Below, in pieces: positions 24,183-31,676 of a DNA stretch of 40,617 nucleotides. This DNA comes from Candidatus Omnitrophota bacterium (GTDB taxonomy: Bacteria; Omnitrophota; Gorgyraeia; Gygaellales; Profunditerraquicolaceae): positions 196,472 through 237,088 of the forward strand of contig JAQUOV010000002.1 of assembly GCA_028716965.1 (NCBI GenBank), read 5' to 3'. The stretch's first letter is position 1. Every line of letters begins with the position of its first letter. A program made the position numbers and the translations under genes. The notes beneath the pieces are model-generated. The model did not search any database. It was not told the DNA's origin and saw only the letters and a program-made list of their open reading frames with translations.

Positions 24183-24980
24183 AAGATTATCGACTTAAGT
24201 TTACCCATTGACGAAAAGGCTTTTGAAGTGCACAAAGTAGACATCGAGCGCATTAGCCATAAAGCCGGGGTAGGCAAGTTTAACCGCCTGATCATGGGCA
24301 AGACGATCCTGGGCAGAATAAAGCACGCCCTGGGGATGCGTATCATAAAAAAAGAGCAACTGCCCGACGAAGAATTCCTGTCTTTAGAGATCGTGCATTC
24401 CCCTGTGCACATAGGAACACATTTGGATTACTCCTTTCATTACGGGTCAAAATCAGAGAACCGCGCTTCAAAAACAGCGGATGAGATACCTTTGGAGTAT
24501 TGTTATCAAAATGGAGTAAAATTGGACTTGACCCATAAAAAGCCCGATGAAACGATCAACGAATACGATATAAGGTCGGCGCTTACTAAAATAAAATACC
24601 AGCTTAAGCCTTTGGATATCGTGTTGTTAGAGACCGGTTCAGATAAGCTTTATGGCGGGCCAAGGTATTTTTCAGATTACCCGGGAGTCGATATTTCTGC
24701 TATAGATTATCTATTGGCCTCCGGCGTAAAGATATTCGGAGTAGATACTATGGGTATTGACCGGCCTTATAGGTTCATGTTAAAGGAGTTTTTGAAAACA
24801 AGAGACCCTAGGACATTTTACCCCGCGCATTTTCACGGCCGTAAAAAGGAATTTATCCATATAGAGAGGCTGGCTAATTTAGATAAACTCCCTGATTTTG
24901 GGTTTAAGATTATTTGTTATCCAATCCGCATAAAGAATACCGGGGCTGCATGGTCAAGAGTAGTCGCTCTTTTAGATTAA
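24180..24980 (+). CDS. Cyclase-family metal hydrolase (kynurenine formamidase-like, PF04199)
   Basis: The 266-residue protein carries the family's metal site HIGTHLDYSFHYG (His77, His81, Asp83, His87) and a C-terminal PAHFHGRKKEFIHIERLANLDKL, which matches the conserved histidine and glutamate region. Opening MKIIDLSLPID is also typical. Members include kynurenine formamidase, isatin hydrolase and putative polyketide cyclases, which act on amides, lactams and possibly polyketide chains. The GTG start at 24180 has AGGAAGG seven bases upstream, and both lie inside arm C of the proposed RNA switch. The next element, an inverted repeat, begins inside its last codons. Confidence 0.78.
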   Translation: MKIIDLSLPIDEKAFEVHKVDIERISHKAGVGKFNRLIMGKTILGRIKHALGMRIIKKEQLPDEEFLSLEIVHSPVHIGTHLDYSFHYGSKSENRASKTADEIPLEYCYQNGVKLDLTHKKPDETINEYDIRSALTKIKYQLKPLDIVLLETGSDKLYGGPRYFSDYPGVDISAIDYLLASGVKIFGVDTMGIDRPYRFMLKEFLKTRDPRTFYPAHFHGRKKEFIHIERLANLDKLPDFGFKIICYPIRIKNTGAAWSRVVALLD

Positions 24981-25170
24981 TAGCTATTATGGTCTGTCTT
25001 GTCTTGTTTCTCGCAGGGGCGTTCGTTTTGCCCCGGCGTGGCAAAACTTCACTCGGGTCGGCGGCGTCGCTCTCTGACATGAGAGTGACGGAACCGTGCC
25101 CGCTCCTTGCCTCCACGCCCTGCTCGAAATCAAGCCAAGCCATCCCATATAAATATATAACTAAAAGAGC
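24966..25170. repeat. Large imperfect inverted repeat, element 2 (205 nt)
   Basis: Outer arms GCTCTTTTAG (24966-24975) and CTAAAAGAGC (25161-25170) pair perfectly. Nested pairs are ATGG 24989-24992 with CCAT 25145-25148, CTTG 24998-25001 and 25003-25006 with CAAG 25136-25139 and 25131-25134, TTTC 25007-25010 with GAAA 25126-25129, and GCAGGG/CCCTGC near 25013/25118. Two internal hairpins follow: GTTTTGCC-CCGGCGT-GGCAAAAC (25025-25047) and CGTCGCTCTC/GAGAGTGACG (25065-25090). The 5' arm is in the end of the cyclase gene. Confidence 0.7.
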
Positions 25171-25191
25171 ATAATATATAGGAGGGAGAGG

Positions 25192-25632
25192 ATGGGACAT
25201 ACTTGTAATTCCATAATTATCAATGCGCCTTATGATTTGGTATTTGATGTATCCAATGATATCCCGCGCTGGACAGAGCTGTTCGGCCAGGAATATAAGA
25301 AAGCGGAAGTGGTTAAGAAAGAAGACAACAAGATCGTTTTCCGCCTGACCGATGAAGATGATAAGACTTGGCAGTCCTGGAGGCTGCTTTTTAAAGATAG
25401 GTATTTTACTTATGCCCAGCGCCAGGAGCCAAAATTCCCTTTTGAATATATGAAGATCATCTGGCTTTATACACCTAAGCCCGAAGGCGTTGAAATGACA
25501 TGGATCCAGCATTTCCATATGGATGATAAAGCTAAGTTTAACGATGAGCAGGTGGAAGGTTTTATAAATGAAGGCTCTCAGCATAACCTGAAGATTTTTA
25601 AACAGATCATTGAAAAAGAAGCGCTTAGGTGA
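25192..25632 (+). CDS. SRPBCC polyketide aromatase/cyclase-type protein
   Basis: This 146-residue protein has the aromatase/cyclase pattern of type II polyketide systems: MGHTCNSIIINAPYDLVFDV, DIPRWTELFG, TWQSWRLLFKDRYFTYAQ, QEPKFPFEYMKIIWLY and GVEMTWIQHFHMD. The order of Trp, the WxSWR segment, the Q-P-P segment and the late His-Phe motif matches TcmN/WhiE-like START-fold enzymes that close and dehydrate rings in poly-beta-keto chains bound to ACP. GGAGGGAGAGG precedes the ATG. It overlaps the MFS transporter by four bases. Some ubiquinone-synthesis-related SRPBCC proteins look alike, but the gene neighbourhood favours the polyketide reading. Confidence 0.78.
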   Translation: MGHTCNSIIINAPYDLVFDVSNDIPRWTELFGQEYKKAEVVKKEDNKIVFRLTDEDDKTWQSWRLLFKDRYFTYAQRQEPKFPFEYMKIIWLYTPKPEGVEMTWIQHFHMDDKAKFNDEQVEGFINEGSQHNLKIFKQIIEKEALR

Positions 25633-26759
25633 AGAAAGCGACCTTTATTATCCTCTGTTTAGAGGGGGCGGTTTTATCTTTTAACGTTGCCGCTACCGCA
25701 GCCTTAGTTCCGTCTATTGCTTCTGATTTCGCTCTTTCTCAATTTGTGGTAGGCAGGGTCATCTGGTTATATATGATTCCTTATGGACTGGCCGCGCTTT
25801 TATATGGGCCGCTGGTGCGCTTGTTGGATGCCCGTAAAGTTGAGTTGTTTTGTATCTTTTCGTTTGCATCGGCAAACCTTGTAGGCGGGCTATCGCAAAA
25901 TATCGCAACACTTTTTGCCGCCAGGTTCATGATGGGGATTTTCGGTGCTTCAGTCATTCCTCTTGGCCTCATCTTGATTGCCAGGAGTTTGGGGCAATTG
26001 CGGCGAGGGCGTTATATCGGGATATTTTTTGGTTCTACATTCGTAGCTTCCTTATTGGGGTTATTCCTTAGCGGGATAATCAACTGGAGGCTGATATTTA
26101 TTATTCCCGCCGTATGCGGGTTTATACTTTGGGTCTTTATGTATCTTTACCTGCCTAGTTTTAAGAAAGATACGGGAAATTTCCGGCTGGGTTATTTAGC
26201 GGCTTTCAGGAATAAAAGGGTTATTAAGATATTCGGGTATATCTTTTTGATCAGTTTAATTTATCACGCTGTACAGCAGTGGCTGGGGGTTTATTTCTCA
26301 ACCCAGTTAAAATTAGGCCAGTTTTTTATCAGCATGCTCATTACCTTGACCAGTTTAAGCGGTATATTCGGCGAGGTCTGGGGAGGCCGCCTGGCAGATG
26401 CGATAGGCAGGATAAAGGTGGTAAATTTAGGTATTATTTTAATGATGTTATGCGTCTTTATGCTTTTGATAAAACTGCCTTTGGGCTTGTTGGTTTTAAG
26501 TATGGTTATCTGGGGATCAGGCTGGGCATTTAACCATGTAGGTTTATCCACAATGCTTGCGGATTTGCCGCAAGAGCTTTTGAACGAAGCAGCCAGCCTT
26601 AACAGCGGGGTACGTTTTATCGCAGGTGGCCTTGGCGTAAGCCTTGGCGGACTAATCATGAGTAAAAGTTTTGTTTTAGGTTTCTTAGTGTTTGGTATAG
26701 GGTTATTATTTTTATTATTATTGAGCCGATTGGTAACTAATAAAACTATAGGAGGATAG
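25629..26759 (+). CDS. MFS transporter, probable drug/product exporter
   Basis: Twelve hydrophobic segments can be counted over 376 residues. The loop between segments 2 and 3 reads YGPLVRLLDARKVE, a weak version of the MFS motif A, and its second-half equivalent is GEVWGGRLADAIGRIKV. The GTG start overlaps the stop of the aromatase/cyclase gene, so it is co-translated. Members of this type usually expel small organic molecules by proton antiport. Export of the pathway product is inferred from position only. Confidence 0.85.
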   Translation: MKKATFIILCLEGAVLSFNVAATAALVPSIASDFALSQFVVGRVIWLYMIPYGLAALLYGPLVRLLDARKVELFCIFSFASANLVGGLSQNIATLFAARFMMGIFGASVIPLGLILIARSLGQLRRGRYIGIFFGSTFVASLLGLFLSGIINWRLIFIIPAVCGFILWVFMYLYLPSFKKDTGNFRLGYLAAFRNKRVIKIFGYIFLISLIYHAVQQWLGVYFSTQLKLGQFFISMLITLTSLSGIFGEVWGGRLADAIGRIKVVNLGIILMMLCVFMLLIKLPLGLLVLSMVIWGSGWAFNHVGLSTMLADLPQELLNEAASLNSGVRFIAGGLGVSLGGLIMSKSFVLGFLVFGIGLLFLLLLSRLVTNKTIGG

Positions 26760-26761
26760 TT

Positions 26762-27535
26762 ATGAGCCTGGAATTAAAAGGAAAGACAGCGATTATCACC
26801 GGCGCCAGCCGTGGCATCGGAAAAGCCCTTGCCTGTACTGCCGCAGGTTTGGGGATAAACCTGGTTATCGGCGCGCGCAACCTTGGCCCTTTAAAAGAGA
26901 CTGCCGAAGAGATCGCCGGTAAATTCAAGGTCCAGGTTTTGCCTGTAGTTTGTGATGTGACGAAATTGGAGGATTTGGAGAATCTGGTTAAAAGCGCAAG
27001 GGATAAATTCGGTAAGGTTGATATTCTGATTAATAATGCCGGGGTATCCAGTCAGTATCCTTTCCAGGAGCAGCCAATTGAGGATTTTGAAAGGTTGGCG
27101 CACACTAACTACCTCGGGTATGTCAGGCTTATCCGCCTTGTGATCAATGATATGATCAAGAATAAAAGTGGCGCAATAATTAATATGGTTTCCGGCTCAA
27201 CATTATGCGACCCCCTGCCGAGGAATTTTATTGTTTACAGCTCGCTTAAGGTCGGCTTAAGGGCATTCTCCAAGGGGTTGTTCTGGGAACTGCGTGACCA
27301 CGGGATCAAGGTAACTTCTATATTACCCGGAGTAACGGATACGGATTTAACCGGCAAGTTGCAGCAGATCACTAATGACACTTCGCGCCTCATGACTACA
27401 GAAGCAATTGAGAATGCCGTGCGTTTTGCTTTGACTGTGCCGGCCAATGTTTGTCCTTTAGAGATAGCGGTAATTAATCAGCAGACACCCTGGACAGCTC
27501 CGGTAATTCCGTTTAAACAGCAGCACCCGTCCTAA
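26762..27535 (+). CDS. Short-chain dehydrogenase/reductase (ketoreductase-like)
   Basis: The NAD(P) motif TGASRGIG is at residues 13-20, NNAG at 91-94, the catalytic serine in NMVSGST (near 144-146) and Tyr159-xxx-Lys163 in YSSLK. Length is 257 residues, normal for a classical SDR. The early RN (residues 39-40) after the second strand favours NADPH. GGAGG lies just upstream of the ATG. FabG-like SDRs serve as ketoreductases in type II polyketide synthases, which fits the gene's place as the last member of the cluster. Substrate cannot be read from sequence. A weak hairpin spans its stop (GCACC-C-GTC at 27523 with GACGGTGC at 27544), without a T tract. Confidence 0.85.
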   Translation: MSLELKGKTAIITGASRGIGKALACTAAGLGINLVIGARNLGPLKETAEEIAGKFKVQVLPVVCDVTKLEDLENLVKSARDKFGKVDILINNAGVSSQYPFQEQPIEDFERLAHTNYLGYVRLIRLVINDMIKNKSGAIINMVSGSTLCDPLPRNFIVYSSLKVGLRAFSKGLFWELRDHGIKVTSILPGVTDTDLTGKLQQITNDTSRLMTTEAIENAVRFALTVPANVCPLEIAVINQQTPWTAPVIPFKQQHPS

Positions 27536-27646
27536 TCGGATAAGACGGTGCGCGCTTCTGTGCAGCACCCTGGTAAATAGTAATTAAGAGCAGTTAAGAG
27601 GCAGGATCTAGATAAGACCAAAGAGCATTAACAAAGGAGAGGCAAG

Positions 27647-28258
27647 ATGAAAAAGGCGTGGTTTTTGGCAATAGTCTTAGTTTTATCGGCGGCAGGGATT
27701 TGTTTTGCAGAGGGCAGTAACTTGTTGATTGATGATTTTGAGATTTCAATCACCGGCGGCCCGGAAGGCACAGTGGATTTCGGCGCAGGCAACGGTTCTA
27801 ATGTTGAAGTAACTGAGTCCAGCGATATTAAAAATAGCGGAAATAAATCGCTCAAGGTAATTTATGACGCTGTTGACGGCGGATATATTTATGTAGCCCG
27901 CGGCACAGGCCTGGACGCCAAGAATGCCAACTGGTCTATTAACTCCTCCGACATAAAGTGGGAAGATTATAATGCCATATCCTTCTATGTTTATGGAACA
28001 GATTCCAAGGAAAAAATAGCTTTTGATATTAAGGATAACGGCGGTGAGATTTGGCGCTTTGTGACAGAAGATGATTTTAAAGGGTGGAAAAGGGTAGTCT
28101 GCAGTTTTGACAAGTTTATGGTGCGCGATGACTGGCAGCCGGAGGATGCCGATAAAAACGGCCAGCTCGATTTTCCGATCAAGATATTCCAGTTTGAGCC
28201 GCTCCCCGGGTCAAAAGGCACGCTTTATTTTGATACTGTGGAATTGGTTAAAAAATAA
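27647..28258 (+). CDS. Secreted protein with a CBM11/CIA30-like galactose-binding fold
   Basis: The N-terminus MKKAWFLAIVLVLSAAGICFA is a Sec signal peptide with likely cleavage after Ala21. The mature part starts LLIDDFE and continues with a beta-rich chain: NKSLKVIYDAVDG, ISFYVYGTDSKEKIAFDIKDNGGEIWRF and LYFDTVELV. Such DDFE-to-FD patterns are typical of jelly-roll domains of the CBM11 or CIA30 type that bind carbohydrate or other ligands. No catalytic residues are recognisable. AAAGGAGAGG precedes the ATG. An acidic DADKNGQLD segment (about residues 169-177) looks like a calcium-binding loop. It may be separate from the polyketide-like genes. Confidence 0.7.
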   Translation: MKKAWFLAIVLVLSAAGICFAEGSNLLIDDFEISITGGPEGTVDFGAGNGSNVEVTESSDIKNSGNKSLKVIYDAVDGGYIYVARGTGLDAKNANWSINSSDIKWEDYNAISFYVYGTDSKEKIAFDIKDNGGEIWRFVTEDDFKGWKRVVCSFDKFMVRDDWQPEDADKNGQLDFPIKIFQFEPLPGSKGTLYFDTVELVKK

Positions 28259-28269
28259 CCGGAGGGAGA

Positions 28270-28683
28270 ATGAACAATCAGGATGAAAAGAATCTAAAGA
28301 AACGTTATTTTGTCTGGCTGTATAAGGGGGCAAAGGAGATATTTGATAAATTCGAAAGAAAATTTACTCAATTGGATATCGATAAGGATATCCTCTTTGA
28401 GATGGAAAAAGAGCTTCTAGGCTCCTATCTACCCCATGAAAAGGAGGCCCTGCAAAGGCAGATTAATGATTTCCAGCAATACATTGAAAACAAGGAAAAG
28501 GCCTGTGCGGAGTTGAGGGACCAGGATAAAAAGATCAACCCGGAGTTCATCTTCTCGGAGATAAAACTGGATGCCGTGGAAAAGGTGATTATTAAAGAGT
28601 TGGGCAAGAAGGGGCTGGAGGAGATCAAGTCTCTTTATGAAGAAGAGATGACCGGGCGTATTCTAAAAAGCACGGAGCATTAA
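28270..28683 (+). CDS. Unknown cytoplasmic helical protein
   Basis: This 137-residue protein has no signal peptide, membrane segment or motif that I recognise. It is rich in Lys and Glu and is predicted helical, with a likely coiled-coil stretch in the middle (HEKEALQRQINDFQQYIEN). A strong GGAGGG site precedes the ATG. Its stop overlaps the ATG of the amidohydrolase as TAATG, so the two are translationally coupled and may work together. Confidence 0.65.
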   Translation: MNNQDEKNLKKRYFVWLYKGAKEIFDKFERKFTQLDIDKDILFEMEKELLGSYLPHEKEALQRQINDFQQYIENKEKACAELRDQDKKINPEFIFSEIKLDAVEKVIIKELGKKGLEEIKSLYEEEMTGRILKSTEH

Positions 28684-29594
28684 TGTTAATTGACGCGCAC
28701 AGCCATTGGCTGCCTGATGAGATTATTACCAATGCCCATTTTTTTCATAAAGGCTGGGGCGATATTGATGCGCAGCTGAAGATGATGGATGAGTCAGGCA
28801 TTGATGCGGCTGTCCTAAGTTATCCTACTTCAGACGCGCACTTGAAGCTGGGCAGTATCAGCGAGGTTGCGCACGTATATAACGATAATGTCGCTAAGAT
28901 ACTGCAGCGTTACCCCAAAAAATTTATCGGCGCCGCTGTTTTACCGGTGGATAATTCCATTGATATGCTTGAGGAATTGAAGCGCGTAACCGGCGAATTG
29001 GGGTTTAAATCAATCTCTCTTGCTTCAAGCTATAATGGTATTTATCTGGATGACAGGATGTTCTTACCTATATATAAGGAGGCGCAGGATAAGAATATCC
29101 CCATTTTTGTGCACCCGCAGATTGTCAACCCCATAGGCTTTGAACGGGTGAAGGACCCCTTGCTTACGCCGGTGGTGGAGTATGTTTTTGATACGACTAT
29201 ATCCATAGGCAGGTTGCTGATGTCGGATATCCTGCGGCAGTATCCTAAAGTTAAGTTTATCTTTGCCCATTTCGGCGGGGCGGTCTGCTATCTCAAACAG
29301 CGCTTTGACGCAACTTACCAGATGCTGCGCTCAATCAATTTTGTAAAAGACTTACAGGGTAATCCTTCGGATTATCTGAAGGATATTTATGTGGATACCA
29401 GCGGTGATACAACCAAGGCTAATTTTATGCTTGCCTTAGAGCTTATGGGCCCTAATCATATTTTATGGGGATCTGACTGGCCGGCGAAGAAAGATGTTTC
29501 AGGCGGCATCAAAGCCGTCAATGACCTTGATATATCCCAGGAGGATAAGCAGAATATCTTGGGCGGGAACTTAACAAGGATATTTGTTCTTTAA
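28683..29594 (+). CDS. Amidohydrolase-family protein (ACMSD/decarboxylase-like, PF04909)
   Basis: This metal-dependent TIM barrel has the family's ligands: His6 and His8 in DAHSHW, His144 in IFVHPQ, His196 in FAHFGG and Asp265 in WGSDWP. At 303 residues it matches ACMSD-type non-oxidative decarboxylases (aminocarboxymuconate semialdehyde, resorcylate or hydroxybenzoate type) and also some lactonases. In context it could remove a carboxylate from an aromatic product, but no residue here proves decarboxylation. It is coupled to the unknown gene upstream. Element 3, a large inverted repeat, begins two bases after its stop. Confidence 0.82.
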   Translation: MLIDAHSHWLPDEIITNAHFFHKGWGDIDAQLKMMDESGIDAAVLSYPTSDAHLKLGSISEVAHVYNDNVAKILQRYPKKFIGAAVLPVDNSIDMLEELKRVTGELGFKSISLASSYNGIYLDDRMFLPIYKEAQDKNIPIFVHPQIVNPIGFERVKDPLLTPVVEYVFDTTISIGRLLMSDILRQYPKVKFIFAHFGGAVCYLKQRFDATYQMLRSINFVKDLQGNPSDYLKDIYVDTSGDTTKANFMLALELMGPNHILWGSDWPAKKDVSGGIKAVNDLDISQEDKQNILGGNLTRIFVL

Positions 29595-29595
29595 T

Positions 29596-29770
29596 ATTTT
29601 GCTCTTCAGGATATTGCTCGCGTGCGAAATTTTTCGCCGTGTGCTGCGGTTTACGACTCACTCTCGGACTGACTTACGCTTTTATGAAACTCCTCCGTTC
29701 GTCGTAATTCCTTGCACACACCTGCCGGAAAATTTCTAATGCACGCTCCACAATATCCTTCGAGCAAAAT
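29596..29770. repeat. Large imperfect inverted repeat, element 3 (175 nt)
   Basis: A series of nested complementary blocks runs from the ends to the centre: ATTTTGCTC 29596-29604 with 29762-29770; AGGATATTG 29608-29616 with 29751-29759; GCGTGC 29620-29625 with 29741-29746; GAAATTTT-T-C 29626-29635 with GAAAATTTC 29728-29736; GTGTGC 29639-29644 with 29714-29719; TTACGAC 29651-29657 with GTCGTAA 29701-29707. The result would be one long interrupted hairpin with a loop of about 43 nt. No open frame of note lies inside. The element starts two bases after a stop codon. Confidence 0.8.
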
Positions 29771-29800
29771 TTGCCGGTTAAGATAATTATTTAGTAAATA
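29771..29800 (+). promoter_or_regulatory. Weak promoter candidate upstream of the crcB group
   Basis: TTGCCG (29771-29776) and TAAATA (29795-29800) are 18 bp apart, directly after the inverted repeat. Both boxes have mismatches. It would place the start point about 45 bases before the gene at 29851. Confidence 0.25.
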
Positions 29801-29850
29801 AAGGGAGATGCCAGAGACAAGACTCGACAGGACCCGTTAACAGGAGAATA

Positions 29851-30186
29851 ATGAATATGCGGAATAAAACCTTAGTGCTATTTTTGATTATCCTTTTATT
29901 CGGTTCGGGCCTTGCCTTTGGGGCAGGCTTTGAGGGGTGGGCAAGCTTAAAAAATGACAATTCGCTCCTCTATTCTATCCTGCGTTTTCTTAACCCGCCC
30001 GGACTCAACAGCGTGCTCTTTACTGTCTTCACCATAATATTTGCCATCGGGACCGTGCCTTGTATTATTGCCTTTGAAAGGTGGCCGAAGGTATTCTTTC
30101 TTTTGCTAAGCCTCTTTTGCTGGGCAAGGATCGCGAGCTTTTTTGTGATGTCGTATCTTTCGGGGCAGATAATTACTTCGCCGTAG
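29851..30186 (+). CDS. Small membrane protein of unknown function
   Basis: This 111-residue protein begins with a signal-like segment (KTLVLFLIILLFGSGLAFGAG), possibly cleaved after about residue 25. Two more hydrophobic segments follow (SVLFTVFTIIFAIGTVPCII and VFFLLLSLFCWARIASFFVM). I do not recognise a family. ACAGGAG precedes the ATG. It lies five bases before crcB and is likely in the same transcript. Confidence 0.65.
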   Translation: MNMRNKTLVLFLIILLFGSGLAFGAGFEGWASLKNDNSLLYSILRFLNPPGLNSVLFTVFTIIFAIGTVPCIIAFERWPKVFFLLLSLFCWARIASFFVMSYLSGQIITSP

Positions 30187-30190
30187 GCAA

Positions 30191-30580
30191 ATGAAGACCA
30201 ATGTTATGATAAAATTAGTTAATTTGATTATCGGGGGAGCGGCGGGGACAGTCGCCAGGTATTTCTTGTCCGGAGCTGTTTATAGGGTTATGGGGTCAGG
30301 TTTCCCATATGGGACCCTGGTTGTAAATATCAGCGGTTGTTTTATCCTGGGGATCCTGGCTTCTTTATCGGATAAGAAGTTTATGCTGGGGCCGGATGCT
30401 CGTTTATTGTTGATGATCGGTTTTTGCGGGGCGTTTACCACATTTTCCACCTGGCTATTTGAAACCGACAGCCTGGTCAGGAACGGTCAGGTTATGATTG
30501 CCTTTATTAATATTTTCGCCAGTATAGTTTTTGGTTTTATATTATTTAGGGCAGGAGCTTTTATAGGAGAGATAATATGA
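30191..30580 (+). CDS. crcB: Fluoride ion channel CrcB/FluC
   Basis: This 129-residue protein with four membrane segments has the family signatures GGAAGTVARYFLSG, GTLVVNISGCFILG and the pore motif GFCGAFTTFSTWLFE (Phe and Thr-Thr-Phe-Ser-Thr). FluC works as a dual-topology dimer that exports fluoride. A single gene is enough when it encodes the dual-topology form. I could not find a fluoride riboswitch upstream. Its stop overlaps the DUF190 gene by ATGA. Confidence 0.93.
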   Translation: MKTNVMIKLVNLIIGGAAGTVARYFLSGAVYRVMGSGFPYGTLVVNISGCFILGILASLSDKKFMLGPDARLLLMIGFCGAFTTFSTWLFETDSLVRNGQVMIAFINIFASIVFGFILFRAGAFIGEII

Positions 30581-30906
30581 AGATACCCTCGGACGGCAAA
30601 CTTTTAAGGATATTTATCGGCGAAGCAGATAAATGGAATGGCAACCCGCTTTATGAGGAGATTGTGCTTTTGGCCAAGAGAAACGGGATGGCCGGGGCTA
30701 CCGCAATCAAGGGCTTTATGGGGTTTGGCTGCAAAAGCCATATGCATACTGCCAAGCTATTGCGGCTGTCAGAAGACCTGCCGATTGTGGTCGAAATCGT
30801 AGATAGCGAAGAAAAGATCAACCAGTTTATCCCGCAGCTTGATACCATGGTAAAAGAGGGACTGGTCACCCTGGAGAAGGCAAATGTAATTATGTACCGC
30901 GCTTGA
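30577..30906 (+). CDS. DUF190 protein (CrcB partner)
   Basis: This 109-residue protein begins LLRIFIGEADKWNGNPLYEEIV and has GMAGATAIKGFMGFG and SEDLPIVVEIVDSEEKI, which match DUF190, a ferredoxin-like fold distantly related to P-II signalling proteins. Genes of this family are often paired with crcB, as here (ATGA overlap), so a role in regulating fluoride export is probable but unproven. Confidence 0.85.
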   Translation: MKIPSDGKLLRIFIGEADKWNGNPLYEEIVLLAKRNGMAGATAIKGFMGFGCKSHMHTAKLLRLSEDLPIVVEIVDSEEKINQFIPQLDTMVKEGLVTLEKANVIMYRA

Positions 30907-30926
30907 AACAAAAAGGAGAAACCAAT

Positions 30927-31676
30927 ATGCAGATGCAGAAGGAAGTTCATTTGACAGGCAGAGATTTAACTCAGATGGTGCAGTTAAGGCCGGAGGATGT
31001 GGGTAAGTACGCCATTGTGCCCGGGCCAAGAGACCGCCTGGAGGCATTGATGAAGAAGATCGAGAATCCCGTAAAGAATTTCTCATTTATGGAATATACC
31101 ATGTATACCGGAACCTTTGAGGGGATCAAGGTTACCGGCATAAACGGAGGCAGGTTTTCTACGGATACCTCTATAACGACGGAGGTAATGTGCAATGCCG
31201 GGATCCAAAACATAATCCGCGTGGGTACCTGCGGAGCGCTTGATGAGAATATCAAGGTGGGGGATTTATTCGTAGTGGATGAAGTTATCCGTGGAGACGG
31301 GGTTACTCCTTATTATGTGAATAAGGATTTTAAGACCATAAGCGATAAAGGCATATCCGACCTGCTGTTTGAAATTGCTAAAGGTATGGGTTTCAATGTG
31401 CACCGCGGGAAGGCCTGGACTACCGACGCCTTATTGCGCGAAACACGCGCAATCGTGGAGGATAAACGCAAGGAAGGGGCAAGGGCGGTAGATATGGTTT
31501 CTTCAACCCTGCTGACTATCTGCCAGACATATAAGATCAAGGCCGGTTCGATACTGGCAGTAAGCGACAATGTAGTTACCGGCGAGATGGGTTTTATGAA
31601 CCCGCTTTATTACATGGCGGAAAGCAATGTAATAAAAATAGCGTTGGAACTAGTTAAGAAATTGGAAGGAAAGTAA
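30927..31676 (+). CDS. Uridine phosphorylase-like nucleoside phosphorylase (NP-I family)
   Basis: The family pattern is visible: KYAIVPGPRDRLEAL, a phosphate-site segment NIIRVGTCGALDENIKVGD, DGVTPYY and a late DMVSSTLLTICQTYKIKAGSILAVSDN, which holds the nucleoside-binding Asp-Met/Glu-Met region. Enzymes of this family cleave nucleosides with phosphate to give base and ribose-1-phosphate. I start at ATG 30927 because GGAG lies eight bases upstream; an in-frame TTG at 30903 would overlap the DUF190 gene. Next come an MtnA-like isomerase, a class II aldolase and an aldehyde dehydrogenase, suggesting that the sugar phosphate (from 5'-deoxyadenosine or methylthioadenosine) is broken down in series. 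Confidence 0.85.
   Translation: MQMQKEVHLTGRDLTQMVQLRPEDVGKYAIVPGPRDRLEALMKKIENPVKNFSFMEYTMYTGTFEGIKVTGINGGRFSTDTSITTEVMCNAGIQNIIRVGTCGALDENIKVGDLFVVDEVIRGDGVTPYYVNKDFKTISDKGISDLLFEIAKGMGFNVHRGKAWTTDALLRETRAIVEDKRKEGARAVDMVSSTLLTICQTYKIKAGSILAVSDNVVTGEMGFMNPLYYMAESNVIKIALELVKKLEGK

Noticed and set aside
24914..25174. Plus-strand frame of 86 codons covering element 2
   Set aside because: It lies out of frame with the cyclase gene end and then through the inverted repeat; residues look like translated non-coding sequence.
24910..25584. Minus-strand frame of 224 codons across inverted repeat element 2
   Set aside because: It runs through the repeat and opposite the aromatase/cyclase gene; no motif and no ribosome site.
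23662..29770. CRISPR arrays in the repeat-rich gaps
   Set aside because: The repeats are inverted, not regularly spaced direct repeats, and no cas gene is present.
29775..29850. Fluoride (crcB) riboswitch ahead of the crcB group
   Set aside because: A GGGAGATG is present, but the rest of the conserved core and its pseudoknot partner are missing, and the first gene after it is not crcB. Not enough to call.
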